Of a stretch of DNA of 64,000 bases, positions 52,351 through 61,114 are shown piece by piece. This DNA is from an uncultured Roseicyclus sp. (GTDB lineage: Bacteria > Pseudomonadota > Alphaproteobacteria > Rhodobacterales > Rhodobacteraceae). A model generated the notes under the pieces. The model was given only the letters and a program-made list of their open reading frames with translations, did not search any database and was not told the origin of the DNA. Within the stretch, counting starts at the first letter, position 1. Every line of letters starts with the position of its first letter. The translations under genes and the position numbers were made by a program. The stretch is taken from the NCBI GenBank assembly GCA_947491935.1, contig CANLLF010000001.1, positions 620,001 to 684,000 of the forward strand. Reading direction: 5' to 3'.

Positions 52351-52906
52351 GACGCAGGTTCCGTGGTCGTGCCGATGCGGCGCGATCCGCGGGCATATGC
52401 GCGTCTCGCGCGGGTCCGGCACCCCGGCGATGTGCCATTGCGACAGCTGCGTGCGCGCGCAGCGGCATTTCGGGATCGAGGCGACGCAGGCTGAAGGCGT
52501 CGCCGTCTACCAAACCACCCCGGACCGGTTCGTGATCGACACAGGCGCCGAGCATCTGGGCCTCGCCCGCCTGTCGCCCAAGGGTTCCTACCGCTGGTAC
52601 GCCAAATGCTGCGGCACGCAGTTGGGCGTCAGTTCCACCACACCGCGCTTCGCGTTTTTCAGCCCGGTCCAGTCCATCTTCGAGACCACCGATGCCCTCG
52701 GGCCCATCCGCACCCACGCCCATGTGCCCCAGCCCGGAGGCGGGGTGAAGCACACGCGGCTGACCCCCGCGATCGTCGGCCTGATGGCACGCTCCCTCTC
52801 CGCGCTGACATCCGGGCGCTGGCGGCAAACGCCGTTCTTCGATATCGAGACGAGGCAGCCGGTTGCAGAGGTCGAGATCCTGCCGAAGGATGCCGGGCGC
52901 GGCTAG
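52343..52906 (+). CDS. GFA-like zinc-binding protein (DUF6151-type)
   Basis: Protein of 187 residues with the zinc-ribbon-like fold of GFA/CENP-V proteins: WSCRCGAIRGHMRVSRGSGT, PAMCHCDSCVRAQRHFGIEA (metal cysteines) and YRWYAKCCGTQLGVSSTTPR. The spacing resembles DUF6151. It overlaps phaZ by 8 nt. Its activity is unknown; formaldehyde/glutathione function should not be assumed. Confidence 0.85.
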   Translation: MSETQVPWSCRCGAIRGHMRVSRGSGTPAMCHCDSCVRAQRHFGIEATQAEGVAVYQTTPDRFVIDTGAEHLGLARLSPKGSYRWYAKCCGTQLGVSSTTPRFAFFSPVQSIFETTDALGPIRTHAHVPQPGGGVKHTRLTPAIVGLMARSLSALTSGRWRQTPFFDIETRQPVAEVEILPKDAGRG

Positions 52907-52989
52907 GCGTTTCGCGATCTATCCACAGGTATTTGGGGATGGATTACAGGTGAAGATTGACGTTTCGCAATAGTCCCCCGATGCCCACG

Positions 52990-53685
52990 TCAGGCCGCCA
53001 GCCAGTCCTGCATCGCGGAATTGACCGCATCGGGCTGCTCCAGCGTCGGCAAATGTCCGGCCCCGGGCACCACAACCAACCGCGCATCCGGGATCAGATC
53101 GGCCATCAATTCGTGCCGATGTAACGGGCAAAGCGCATCGTGTTCGCCGCAGAGAATCAGGCTCGGCACCCGGACCCGTCGCAGCGTGTCCTGTTGATCC
53201 GGCCGGGTCTGCAAGGCGCGGGATTGGGCGGTGAACACATCCGGCCCCAGACGACGCGCCATGTCCAAGACGAGGTCCAACACCTCCGCCCGACCGGGGC
53301 CAGGGGCCAGGTAGTTCGGCTTCATCTCATCGCGCATCACACGGATCAGGTGCCCATCCTGCACCGCGACGATCTGCGGCTCACGCGCCGCCGCCACGGC
53401 GGCAACCTCGGCCTTCGGATTGGTGTCGAACAGCGCCAGACGCATCACGCGCTCCGGCGCCTGGGCCATGATCTCCATCGCCACGATCCCACCCATCGAC
53501 AGCCCCGCAAGCGCAAAGCGCGCGGGCGCCTCCTCCAGCACCTGCGCGGCAAGGGCGGGCACGGTCGCGGCCCGCGTGATGTTGGCCAGATGCACCGCCC
53601 TGCCCCGCCCGAATTCGGTGATCTGCGGCCCGAACAGCCGCCCGTCACACATCAGGCCAGGGATCAGGACAAGCGGCTCAGCCAC
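52990..53685 (-). CDS. alpha/beta hydrolase
   Basis: Protein of 231 residues: EPLVLIPGLMCDGRLFGPQ, the nucleophile elbow FALAGLSMGGIVAMEIM, SLILCGEHDALCPLHRHEL (acid) and VVPGAGHLPTLEQPDAVNSA (His). The GTG at 53685 (overlap of 8 nt with the MetE-like gene) is the only start that gives this hydrolase N-terminus. It closes the cluster with the MetE-like gene. Substrate unknown. Confidence 0.88.
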   Translation of the reverse strand: MAEPLVLIPGLMCDGRLFGPQITEFGRGRAVHLANITRAATVPALAAQVLEEAPARFALAGLSMGGIVAMEIMAQAPERVMRLALFDTNPKAEVAAVAAAREPQIVAVQDGHLIRVMRDEMKPNYLAPGPGRAEVLDLVLDMARRLGPDVFTAQSRALQTRPDQQDTLRRVRVPSLILCGEHDALCPLHRHELMADLIPDARLVVVPGAGHLPTLEQPDAVNSAMQDWLAA

Positions 53686-54808
53686 GCGAGGCCGCCAATT
53701 GCGCACCTTGCGCCAGGGCCTCCAGCTTGGCGAAGGCAATCGCCGGGTCGACGGCACCAAAGCCCGCGAAGGTGCCGAACCCGCAATCGGAGCCCGCAAT
53801 CACCCGGTCCGCCCCGACAATCCCGGTGAATTTCGCGATCCGCTCGGCCACCAATTCGGGGTGCTCCACGAAATTCGTCGTCGTATCCACAACGCCGGGC
53901 ACGAGGATCTTGTCCTCCGGGATCTCGGCGACGCGGTCGCGGAAGGTGGTCCATTCATGGGCGTGGCGGGGATTGGACGTCTCGAACAGAAGCTGGCCCG
54001 CATTGACCGACATGAAGGTGCCGAACACCGTATCCATCGGCACGTCGCAGATATGCGGCCCTTCATAATTGCCCCAACAGATATGAACCCGCACGCGCGC
54101 CGGGTCGATCCCGCTCAGCGCGTGATTCAACGCCTCCACGTGCGACGCCGCGATCTTCACGAATTCCGCATCGCTCAGATCCGCGAACAGCATGTGGCGC
54201 GACAGCGCGAGGTCGGGGCAATCCAGCTGCACCATCAGGCCGGCCTCCACGATGGTGCGGTACTCTTCGGCCATCGCATCGGCCAGCGCGGCCAGATACG
54301 CCTCCCGCGTCGGGTAGAAATCATTTTGCAAAAACAAGGAGATCACACCCGGCGAGGCGGCATTCATGAAGCCCTCGCTGGCGCCATGCTTGGCCATCGC
54401 CGCCTTCAGGTTGTCGATATCCTTCTGCAACTCTCCCTGCCCCTTGGAGCGCACTTCCCCGGTGCACATCGGCCGCGCATAGGTGGGCGTGCCGCCATCA
54501 TTGGCCAGCCGTTCAAGGAAGGACGGGAACATCTTGAGGTCGGCGGGCGCATTGCGCGGGCTGTCCCCGGAAAAGCCGGTATAGCGGTCCTTCACATAGG
54601 TCGCGTAGGAGATCTTGGAGGTCTCGCCATCGGAGACGATGTCGATGCCCGCGGCCACCTGCTTGGCCACGGTCTCATCCACCGCCTCGGTCATGGCGGC
54701 GTCGAAGTCGGCCTGATCGAACGGCTGCTCCTTTTCGCGGGCAAAGATGAAATCCACAACCGTCTGGGTGCGGGGCAAGCTGCCGACATGGGTGGTGCGA
54801 ATAGTCAT
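53678..54808 (-). CDS. MetE-like cobalamin-independent methyltransferase
   Basis: Protein of 376 residues of the MetE C-terminal/UROD-like barrel: TIRTTHVGSLPRTQTVVDFI, DGETSKISYATYVKDRYTGF, VRVHICWGNYEGPHICDVPM (zinc His and Cys region), VPGVVDTTTNFVEHPELVAE and RVIAGSDCGFGTFAGFG (zinc Cys). Short MetE-like proteins are usually not methionine synthases but act on other methyl donors or on epoxyalkane/CoM chemistry. Here it is coupled to the 258-residue hypothetical gene upstream and to the alpha/beta hydrolase downstream. Confidence 0.9.
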   Translation of the reverse strand: MTIRTTHVGSLPRTQTVVDFIFAREKEQPFDQADFDAAMTEAVDETVAKQVAAGIDIVSDGETSKISYATYVKDRYTGFSGDSPRNAPADLKMFPSFLERLANDGGTPTYARPMCTGEVRSKGQGELQKDIDNLKAAMAKHGASEGFMNAASPGVISLFLQNDFYPTREAYLAALADAMAEEYRTIVEAGLMVQLDCPDLALSRHMLFADLSDAEFVKIAASHVEALNHALSGIDPARVRVHICWGNYEGPHICDVPMDTVFGTFMSVNAGQLLFETSNPRHAHEWTTFRDRVAEIPEDKILVPGVVDTTTNFVEHPELVAERIAKFTGIVGADRVIAGSDCGFGTFAGFGAVDPAIAFAKLEALAQGAQLAASRG

Positions 54809-55581
54809 GGGACGTCTTTCGATACAGGTGGTGAGGGTGTGAATGGCCCGGCCGATGTGGTCTGCGGCAACAGCAAGCCTGGTAATTTCGGATCGCCGGA
54901 GGCCAGATCCCGCAGCAGGTTCAATTTGATACCGCCCAGTTTCGGATCGTCACTCAACGCCGCTTCGGTGATTTTCGCAATGCCGTCCGATGCCTTGTAG
55001 AAAAGCGATGCGTTGCTGAGATCCTTATGCAGGCTCAGCCAAACAGGATCTTTTCCCGCGAGGATATCCTGAAAGGACGCGATGGCGATACGGGCCTCCA
55101 TGATATCGTCCGTCGGGCGCCCGGCCCCTGAATTCAGCAAAGCCAGCGCCCCCAGACCCGTCCGCGCCGCATCCAATGTCAGGCCAAGTCGGTCCTCCGT
55201 GTCGAGCTCTCCCCAGGACGACGACCATTTTTGGGCCAGCGAGACGCCCGAGAGGGTCACAAAGACCATATCGCCGGGCCGTTGCACGTGGTCGGGAAGA
55301 GATTTTCTCACAAGCCCCCAGATCTGTTGAACCGCGACCATGCCCGGCGTGCGCATGAAGTCCGCGAAGGTCTGGCTGTTCGGGTCCGGGTTGTCCGCAA
55401 ACGGGCCGACCACAACTTTCTCACGGCCATCCGCGCGTGTGAACGACGTCGCAAACCCGATCGACGGGGCTTCCGGAAGCGCGGCACCGGCGGCGTGGCG
55501 GGCCCGCGCGGACTTGTCCGCCGCCTCCCGCACGGCTTCGGCAATGCTCAAATGGCTCGGGCCTGTACGTTTGATCTTCAA
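54805..55581 (-). CDS. hypothetical protein with TTG start
   Basis: Protein of 258 residues. A TTG at 55581 (LKIKRTGPSHLSIAEAVREA) with AGGAGG 7 nt upstream is the preferred start. The ATGA overlap with the MetE-like gene shows co-translation. It has segments VVVGPFADNPDPNSQTFADF, GMVAVQQIWGLVRKSLPDHV, EDRLGLTLDAARTGLGALAL and FQDILAGKDPVWLSLHKDLS. I recognise no family. The lack of a signal peptide suggests a cytosolic protein. Confidence 0.75.
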   Translation of the reverse strand: MKIKRTGPSHLSIAEAVREAADKSARARHAAGAALPEAPSIGFATSFTRADGREKVVVGPFADNPDPNSQTFADFMRTPGMVAVQQIWGLVRKSLPDHVQRPGDMVFVTLSGVSLAQKWSSSWGELDTEDRLGLTLDAARTGLGALALLNSGAGRPTDDIMEARIAIASFQDILAGKDPVWLSLHKDLSNASLFYKASDGIAKITEAALSDDPKLGGIKLNLLRDLASGDPKLPGLLLPQTTSAGPFTPSPPVSKDVP

Positions 55582-55666
55582 CCGGGTCCCTCCTCCCAAG
55601 TTTGGCTTCGGCGGGCTTCCATGTCGGCAGGGGTCATCTGGGTCGGTCCTCTGGACGGAAATGGGG

Positions 55667-56182
55667 CTAATTCGCGCCGATGATGGCGGGTGCAAGGGCC
55701 GCGCGCACGGCATCGCCATTGGCCCGCGCCGTCGCGACATCATCCGCGATGGAGCGGATCGTCAGAAGGTCACCATCCAGGAACAGCAACGCGGTGCTGC
55801 CGGTGACACTTCCGTCATAGGTCGTGATCCAGCCGATGGCCCGGCCCGACGTGATCCCGTCAAGCTGGCAGGAAGGATCGTTGGCCTGACACATCGCCCG
55901 GATGTCGTCGATGGTGGTCAGCCCCGCGCGCATCCGCTCCTCCGTTCCGTCATCCTGTCGGCCGATGCGGACGTCGATCCCCGCAAACGTCCCGCAATCC
56001 AGGCAGGCAAACGTGATCCGGTTGGGGGCCGTCGCCTCCGCCACAAAGGTGCCATTGGTCAGGATCGACGCGTCCACCGGCACGGTGCGCAGGTCATCGA
56101 CCGCAAATCCTTCGGCCTGGGCCAGGCTGGCCAGAAGTGCGGTGCATATGAGGATAGGTGTGAGGGCAGCAAAGCGCATCAT
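55667..56182 (-). CDS. exported hypothetical protein
   Basis: Protein of 171 residues with a signal peptide (MMRFAALTPILICTALLASL, cleavage near AQA). The mature part has four cysteines (FACLDCGTF, MCQANDPSCQLDG) and a beta-rich pattern (GWITTYDGSVTGSTALLFLD). GGAG lies 6 nt before the ATG at 56182; a longer TTG start lacks this. It overlaps the PNPOx gene upstream as ATGA. Function is unknown. Confidence 0.78.
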   Translation of the reverse strand: MMRFAALTPILICTALLASLAQAEGFAVDDLRTVPVDASILTNGTFVAEATAPNRITFACLDCGTFAGIDVRIGRQDDGTEERMRAGLTTIDDIRAMCQANDPSCQLDGITSGRAIGWITTYDGSVTGSTALLFLDGDLLTIRSIADDVATARANGDAVRAALAPAIIGAN

Positions 56183-56805
56183 CCGTGTCTCCAATTCGGA
56201 TCGAGCGCGGTCAGACGCGTTTCCAACGCGGTGATGTGGTCGCTCAGGTCCTTCAGCTTCGGGGCCAGCGCGGCGTCGATCTCGGTTTCTGTCAGGCGGG
56301 GCGTGATGTATTTTGGACAGTTCCAGTCCATCGCCACAAGCCTGATCTTTACCAGGCGTTCGGCCGGGGCCGCGCCCTCGGTCAGAAGACGCGCGGCGAG
56401 GGCCGGATCATCCTCGGCATCCACAAAGGTCGCGTGCCCGATCAGCTTCAGGCGCGCCCGGCGCGGGTAATCCATCAAGATCAGCGGTACGCGGTCATCG
56501 CCACGGGTGTTGCCGCGCGAAATGAACTGCTTGTTGCCGCGATAATCGGCAAACCCGATCTCTTCGGGGCCGATGACCTTCAGAAACCCCACAGGCCCGC
56601 CGCGATGCTGAACATAGGGCCAGCCGGTTTCGGAGACGGAGGCCATGTAGACCGTATCGCGGGTTTCGATGAAGGCGCGGGCATCGGCATCCAACGGGCC
56701 GCGCAGCCGGGTCTCATAGGTTTTTGCGTAGCGGTCGCCCATGCCAACCTTGTCTTGCTCGGCCCGGACATTCGGCGTGAACATATGCGCGGCGAAACTG
56801 TCCAT
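56179..56805 (-). CDS. pyridoxamine 5'-phosphate oxidase-like flavoprotein
   Basis: Protein of 208 residues with the split-barrel FMN-binding fold: DTVYMASVSETGWPYVQHRG, GPVGFLKVIGPEEIGFADYR, GDDRVPLILMDYPRRARLKL, GHATFVDAEDD and VAMDWNCPKYITPRL. The start at 56805 has GAGG 4 nt upstream and overlaps the RidA stop (TGATG). Homologues vary (FMN- or F420/heme-dependent), so no substrate is assigned. Confidence 0.9.
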   Translation of the reverse strand: MDSFAAHMFTPNVRAEQDKVGMGDRYAKTYETRLRGPLDADARAFIETRDTVYMASVSETGWPYVQHRGGPVGFLKVIGPEEIGFADYRGNKQFISRGNTRGDDRVPLILMDYPRRARLKLIGHATFVDAEDDPALAARLLTEGAAPAERLVKIRLVAMDWNCPKYITPRLTETEIDAALAPKLKDLSDHITALETRLTALDPNWRHG

Positions 56806-57197
56806 CACACCTCGCGGCGCCGGGCGATCACCCGGATTTCGATCATCGCACCGGCGGAGGCAAGCTCGGTCACGCCGATGGCCGTCCAGGCCGGGTAAGG
56901 TATTGAGATATGGAGATCTTTCACGCCCTTGAACGCGTCAAGATGGGCCTGCAACCCGACGTGATAGGTTGTCATCTCCACAACATCGGCCAGCGTCAGG
57001 CCATCTTCGGCCAACACCTCAGCGATGGTGCCAAAGGCGTTTTCGGCCTGCTCCGCCAGCGTCTCCGGCATCTGCCCCGTCCGGCGATCCCCACCCGTGA
57101 CCCCCGACAGAAACACCAACCCGCCCGCCGCCACACCGGGCGAGAAGTGCCAGGTGTCGTGGTAGTCGCGCTGCGCGTCGGGGATCAGCGGTGTCAC
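56805..57197 (-). CDS. RidA-family protein
   Basis: Protein of 130 residues of the YjgF/YER057c/UK114 family: AAGGLVFLSGVTGGDRRTGQ, LAEQAENAFGTIAEVLAEDG, YPAWTAIGVTELASAGAMIE and IRVIARR with the family Arg. Such proteins deaminate reactive enamine/imine intermediates, often beside PLP or amine pathways. The GTG start overlaps the SnoaL-like stop as GTGA. Confidence 0.92.
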   Translation of the reverse strand: MTPLIPDAQRDYHDTWHFSPGVAAGGLVFLSGVTGGDRRTGQMPETLAEQAENAFGTIAEVLAEDGLTLADVVEMTTYHVGLQAHLDAFKGVKDLHISIPYPAWTAIGVTELASAGAMIEIRVIARRREV

Positions 57198-58183
57198 CTC
57201 GTGGCCTCCTGAAGCAGGATCTGCTTCCAGACGGCGGTTTCATCAAACAAGGTGTATTCCCGGCGCAGCATCGGCTCCGCCGTGCCGACCTGCCCGAATT
57301 CCGCGTGGGTGATCCCAAGCACGTAGACCATCGCGCCGGTAGGGCGGCCAAACGCGCCCCAGCCCTCATGCTTGCCCCAAAGGCTCCAGCGGATGGCGGC
57401 GCGGGGCGGCATATGGGCATCTTCGCGCCCGATCTGGTGGTCGATGGTAAACGCAGCATTCGGGAAGGCCGCGCGCAGGCCCATCCAGAACCTGTCCGCC
57501 GCCGCTGGCCCATGCGCCGTGACATGGCCGGGATACTCCAGGTTACAAGCGCGATCATAAACTTCGGGGATCGCGGCCATATCCGCCCCCATGATCCGCG
57601 TCAGCGTGTCGGCCAGCCGGGCGCCCCATTCATTGTCATTGCCACGGCCTTTATAGGGGCCCGGCCGGTCGATCTCGGGTGTCAATGGCTTCACGCAGGC
57701 CTCCGGCCCGCCCTCCCGCGCAATCAGATCGGCCGCGTAATCGCGCGGGCTCCACCCCATCTGGCGCACAATCGCGCCCTGATCGCGGATCAGCCATTCG
57801 TCGTCGATTGTATTATCCTTGGCGTGGCAATCGGCAAGGATCCGGTATTCGAGCCGTTTGCCCGTCGCCGCGCCATACACCCCGTCGCCATTATGGGTGG
57901 CCTGGGAGATGATGCGGTGCGAACTCAGCATTCCCTCCTCCGGCGTCCCGGACCAGATCACGTCCTCCCCCAACAGCACCCGGTCGGGGAACTCGGCCAG
58001 CGTCGCCATCGTGGCGCCGATTACCGTGTCGTTGCCCACCACCACCGAACTGGGGGAGCGCACGACGATGCCGGGCGCGTAATACTGGTGCAGCGTGGCA
58101 ATGCCGCGATCTTCCCAGATCTCCCTGGTGATCCCGATGATATAGTCGGGGAAATCGCGGAACTTGGCGTCAAAGCCCTTCAT
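57194..58183 (-). CDS. two-domain SnoaL/NTF2-like protein, 1
   Basis: Protein of 329 residues with two cone-shaped SnoaL-like units (about 10-140 and 180-320): GIATLHQYYAPGIVVRSPSS, VIGATMATLAEFPDRVLLGE and GHVTAHGPAAADRFWMGLRA, AFPNAAFTIDHQIGREDAHM, AAIRWSLWGKHEGWGAFGRP. The fold supports small-molecule isomerisation, hydration or ester cyclase-type chemistry. The start overlaps the LacI stop as ATGA. A second two-domain homologue lies at 60080. Confidence 0.9.
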   Translation of the reverse strand: MKGFDAKFRDFPDYIIGITREIWEDRGIATLHQYYAPGIVVRSPSSVVVGNDTVIGATMATLAEFPDRVLLGEDVIWSGTPEEGMLSSHRIISQATHNGDGVYGAATGKRLEYRILADCHAKDNTIDDEWLIRDQGAIVRQMGWSPRDYAADLIAREGGPEACVKPLTPEIDRPGPYKGRGNDNEWGARLADTLTRIMGADMAAIPEVYDRACNLEYPGHVTAHGPAAADRFWMGLRAAFPNAAFTIDHQIGREDAHMPPRAAIRWSLWGKHEGWGAFGRPTGAMVYVLGITHAEFGQVGTAEPMLRREYTLFDETAVWKQILLQEATR

Positions 58184-59220
58184 GGCGTGGATCCTTTGGC
58201 GGTGCGGGCCGAGGCGCGGGTAATCAGCTCGCCCTCGATCTCGGTGTTTGTGCCCGGCGGTCGGCCGGATTCGATCTCGGCCAGCAGGGTGTCGACCGTC
58301 GCCTCGACCATGCGATTGACCGGCTGGCGCAGCGTGGTGAGTTGATAGGCGGGCCAGGCGGCCATGGGCACATCGTCATATCCGATGATCGAAACCTCGC
58401 CGGGCACATCCACACCCATCTCGTGGCGCAGCGTATCCATCACGGCCAGCGCCATGTGGTCATTGCCCACGAATATCGCGTCGGGCGGGTGGGCGGCGTC
58501 CATCATCTTGCGGGCCGCGACGGCAGCGGTTTCCCGCGAGAACATGCCATCGGCCTCCGCGTGGAGATGCGCCCCGCGCGCCTCCAGCGCGGCCACGAAC
58601 CCATCGTGCCGATCCCGCCCGGTCGACGCACCGAGCCAACCGGAGATGTGGGCGATCCGCTGGTGCCCGGCATCCAGCAGCGCATTGGCCACCTTCGTTG
58701 CGCCCACCTCGTTCGCCGACGTCACCGAGGACAGGCCCGAGCCCGCAATACCGCGGTTGAACAGCATCACCGGTATGCCTTCTGCGCGGCACCGATCCGT
58801 CAGCTCCCCGCTGAGGTTGATGGAGGCGGTGATGATGCCATCCACCTGATAATCCATGAGATCCTGGATCACACCATCCACATCCTTGTCGGAGTTCCCG
58901 GCCATGAAGATCAGGATGTGATAGCCCCGTTCCTGCAACGCCGCGCTTAGCTTTTCCAGCGCATCGGGGTAGAACGGATTGTCCAGATAGGCCACCACCA
59001 GCCCGATGATGCGTGACCGCCCGGTGATCAGCGAGCGTGCCAGAACGTTGGGCCGATAGCCCAGATCATCCGCCGCCTCGCGCACCCGCGCGGCCATCTT
59101 CTTCGACACGCTGGCCCCCGGCGTGAATACGCGGCTGACCGCCGATTGGCTCACGCCCGCGCGGCGCGCCACGTCGATGGAGGTGATCTTGCGATCGGTA
59201 TGATCCGGACGATCCGCCAT
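58180..59220 (-). CDS. LacI-family transcriptional regulator
   Basis: Protein of 346 residues. The N-terminal LacI DNA-binding domain is KITSIDVARRAGVSQSAVSR with the hinge helix PNVLARSLITGRSRIIGLVV. The effector domain follows (HILIFMAGNSDKDVDGVIQD, GYDDVPMAAWPAYQLTTLRQ). It lies between the SDR and the SnoaL-like gene in one operon, with 3-nt and 4-nt junctions, so it probably controls the cluster it sits in. Confidence 0.94.
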   Translation of the reverse strand: MADRPDHTDRKITSIDVARRAGVSQSAVSRVFTPGASVSKKMAARVREAADDLGYRPNVLARSLITGRSRIIGLVVAYLDNPFYPDALEKLSAALQERGYHILIFMAGNSDKDVDGVIQDLMDYQVDGIITASINLSGELTDRCRAEGIPVMLFNRGIAGSGLSSVTSANEVGATKVANALLDAGHQRIAHISGWLGASTGRDRHDGFVAALEARGAHLHAEADGMFSRETAAVAARKMMDAAHPPDAIFVGNDHMALAVMDTLRHEMGVDVPGEVSIIGYDDVPMAAWPAYQLTTLRQPVNRMVEATVDTLLAEIESGRPPGTNTEIEGELITRASARTAKGSTP

Positions 59221-59223
59221 GCC

Positions 59224-59979
59224 CTACCCCGCCGTCCATCCGCCATCGACCAGGATCGATGTGCCGGTCACCATCGCGCTGGCATCCGAGGCCAGGAACA
59301 CGACCGCGCCCATGATATCCTCGATCTCCGCCACACGCGGCAGCTTGATCTTGTCCTCGATCCATTTCCGTTTCTCGGGGTCGGCGAAGGTCGGCGCGGT
59401 CAGGGGGGTGCGGATGAAGGTCGGGCAGATCGTGTTCACCCGGATATTGCGCGCACCCCATTCGATGGCCATCGCCTTGGTCATCCCCTCAACCGCGTGT
59501 TTCGTGCCGCAATAGACCGCCCGGTCGATGCCACCCACATGGCCCATCTGGCTGGAGATCTGGATGATCGAGCCACCCCGCTCCATCCGCCGCGCCGCGT
59601 TGCGCGCGAGGAAATAGGCCGCGCGCACGTTCACATCGAAGACAGCGTCGAAATCCTCCGGCGTGGTGTCAAGCGCGGCGCTATGGCGCGCCAGCCCGGC
59701 CGAGTTGCACAGGATGTCGATGGCGCCGATCCCGTCCATCGCCGCCTCCTGCGCCGCCAGATCGGTGACATCGAGCGTGATGCCGTCGGCCGAATAGCCC
59801 GCCGCGCGCAGGTCGGCCACGGTCTCCTCCACCGTCGCGCCACCCCGCGCCGCAACGATCACATGGGCGCCCGCTTCGGCCAATGCCGCGGCGCAACCCA
59901 GGCCAATGCCACGGGACCCACCCGGCACGAAAGCGCGTTTTCCGCCGAGCGACAGGGACGGTATACGCGGCAAGCTCAT
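59224..59979 (-). CDS. SDR-family oxidoreductase
   Basis: Protein of 251 residues: cofactor motif GGSRGIGLGCAAALAEAGAH, DILCNSAGLARHSAA, catalytic Ser/Tyr/Lys region ISSQMGHVGGIDRAVYCGTK with HAVEGMTKAMAIEWG, and the C-terminal TSILVDGGWTAG. It is an NAD(P)-dependent alcohol or carbonyl oxidoreductase. An AGAGG ribosome binding site lies about 9 nt before the start. Substrate unknown. Confidence 0.93.
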   Translation of the reverse strand: MSLPRIPSLSLGGKRAFVPGGSRGIGLGCAAALAEAGAHVIVAARGGATVEETVADLRAAGYSADGITLDVTDLAAQEAAMDGIGAIDILCNSAGLARHSAALDTTPEDFDAVFDVNVRAAYFLARNAARRMERGGSIIQISSQMGHVGGIDRAVYCGTKHAVEGMTKAMAIEWGARNIRVNTICPTFIRTPLTAPTFADPEKRKWIEDKIKLPRVAEIEDIMGAVVFLASDASAMVTGTSILVDGGWTAG

Positions 59980-59997
59980 GTCAGATCACCTCTGGTA

Positions 59998-60005
59998 GAA
60001 CGTTC
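59998..60005. promoter_or_regulatory. weak LacI-type operator candidate
   Basis: Short palindrome GAACGTTC with a central CG, in the AT-rich 100-bp gap upstream of the SDR start. LacI-family sites typically have a central CG dyad, but this is only 8 bp of perfect symmetry, so it is weak evidence. Confidence 0.25.
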
Positions 60006-60079
60006 GAAATTCAAAACCAACGCCGAAAATTCAGTGGATAAACTTGTGAGTAAGACGCGGAAGTATAAGCGTTTTATTC

Positions 60080-61027
60080 TCATCCCGTCACCTCCCGCAT
60101 CCGCGCCAGCACGTCCACACCCAGTTGATCATAGATGTGCAGCAGGTCCACGAGAACCCAATTTTCGGCTATTTTTCCGCCGTCGACCCGCCAGAAATCA
60201 AGGCTCCGCATCGCCAGCTCCTGCCCCGCGCCCGGCAAGCCAAGCCAGGTGCCCCCCGTCAGGGTGCAGGCCATGCCGGGCCAGGCCGTGAAGCCCACAT
60301 AATCCCCCTCGGCAAAGAAATGCCCCTCCTCCACAAGGGCCCGCCGATCGGGCATGGCCTCCAGGAACGGCGCCTGATGGTGCCGGCGAAACCCGTTGAT
60401 CCCGCGTGCGGTGCCGATGCCGGACGGTCCGTACCAGGAGCAGTCGTCGCGCCAATGCTGCGCCATCACGTCCCGCGGCGTCCCGGCCGGATCATTGCCA
60501 AGCGAGGCCAGCATGTCGCCCACCACCGCCAGTGCCGAGGCCCCGTCCCCGGCCACGATCAGTCCATCTTGCGTCGCGGGCCCCGGCACCTGCCATTCCC
60601 GCCCCAGCGACGGCGCAAGCGGCCAGGCCCCCGCCTGCAGCATCAGCTCCGGCAGATCCCACAGCGATTGCATCTCCACCACATGCCCGTCTTCGACCCG
60701 CAGGAAGTCATGAAACCGCATCGCAGCCATGCGCCCCGTCGGCGGGATATCGACAAAAGGCGCGGCGAAAAGCCCGCAATAATAGCCGCATTGCCCGACC
60801 CAGAGCTGGCCCTGCCTGTCACGCCCGGCAATCTCGATGGTCACGCGCCGCTCCAGATCCGGAAACGCGATGGCCAGCGCGTCCATCACACCCTGATACC
60901 CGGCCAGATCCAGCGTCTCGAACGGATGCGCCAGATGAACCGGGCACGTCGCGGCCGCCACATCCGCCAGATGCCCATTGGCCCGAAACCCGCGCACCAG
61001 ATCCTTCGCTCGCTGTTCTTCTGTCAT
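60080..61027 (-). CDS. two-domain SnoaL/NTF2-like protein, 2
   Basis: Protein of 315 residues with two SnoaL-like units: first QGVMDALAIAFPDLERRVTI, GLFAAPFVDIPPTGRMAAMR and FHDFLRVEDGHVVEMQSLWD; second VMAQHWRDDCSWYGPSGIGT, GFTAWPGMACTLTGGTWLGL and DFWRVDGGKIAENWVLVDLL. It is homologous in fold to the 57194 product but clearly divergent. It sits downstream of the HisD-like gene and upstream of the SDR gene. Confidence 0.9.
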   Translation of the reverse strand: MTEEQRAKDLVRGFRANGHLADVAAATCPVHLAHPFETLDLAGYQGVMDALAIAFPDLERRVTIEIAGRDRQGQLWVGQCGYYCGLFAAPFVDIPPTGRMAAMRFHDFLRVEDGHVVEMQSLWDLPELMLQAGAWPLAPSLGREWQVPGPATQDGLIVAGDGASALAVVGDMLASLGNDPAGTPRDVMAQHWRDDCSWYGPSGIGTARGINGFRRHHQAPFLEAMPDRRALVEEGHFFAEGDYVGFTAWPGMACTLTGGTWLGLPGAGQELAMRSLDFWRVDGGKIAENWVLVDLLHIYDQLGVDVLARMREVTG

Positions 61028-61029
61028 CT

Positions 61030-61105
61030 TTGTTCCAGAACTATGCCGGGGGAGTCCGAAGGACGGGGGCTGGCCCCCAAAGGGGTGGGCGGGCGGGCCC
61101 GCCCG
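61030..61105 (-). repeat. intergenic GC-rich hairpin repeat, third copy
   Basis: GGGGGC-TG-GCCCCC hairpin (61065-61078) followed by GGGGTGGGCGGGCGGGCCCG, almost identical to the modules at 31.8 kb. It lies in the short gap between the two minus-strand genes and would be downstream of the HisD-like gene. It could act as a terminator or RNA stability element. Confidence 0.7.
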
Positions 61106-61114
61106 AACCCAATC

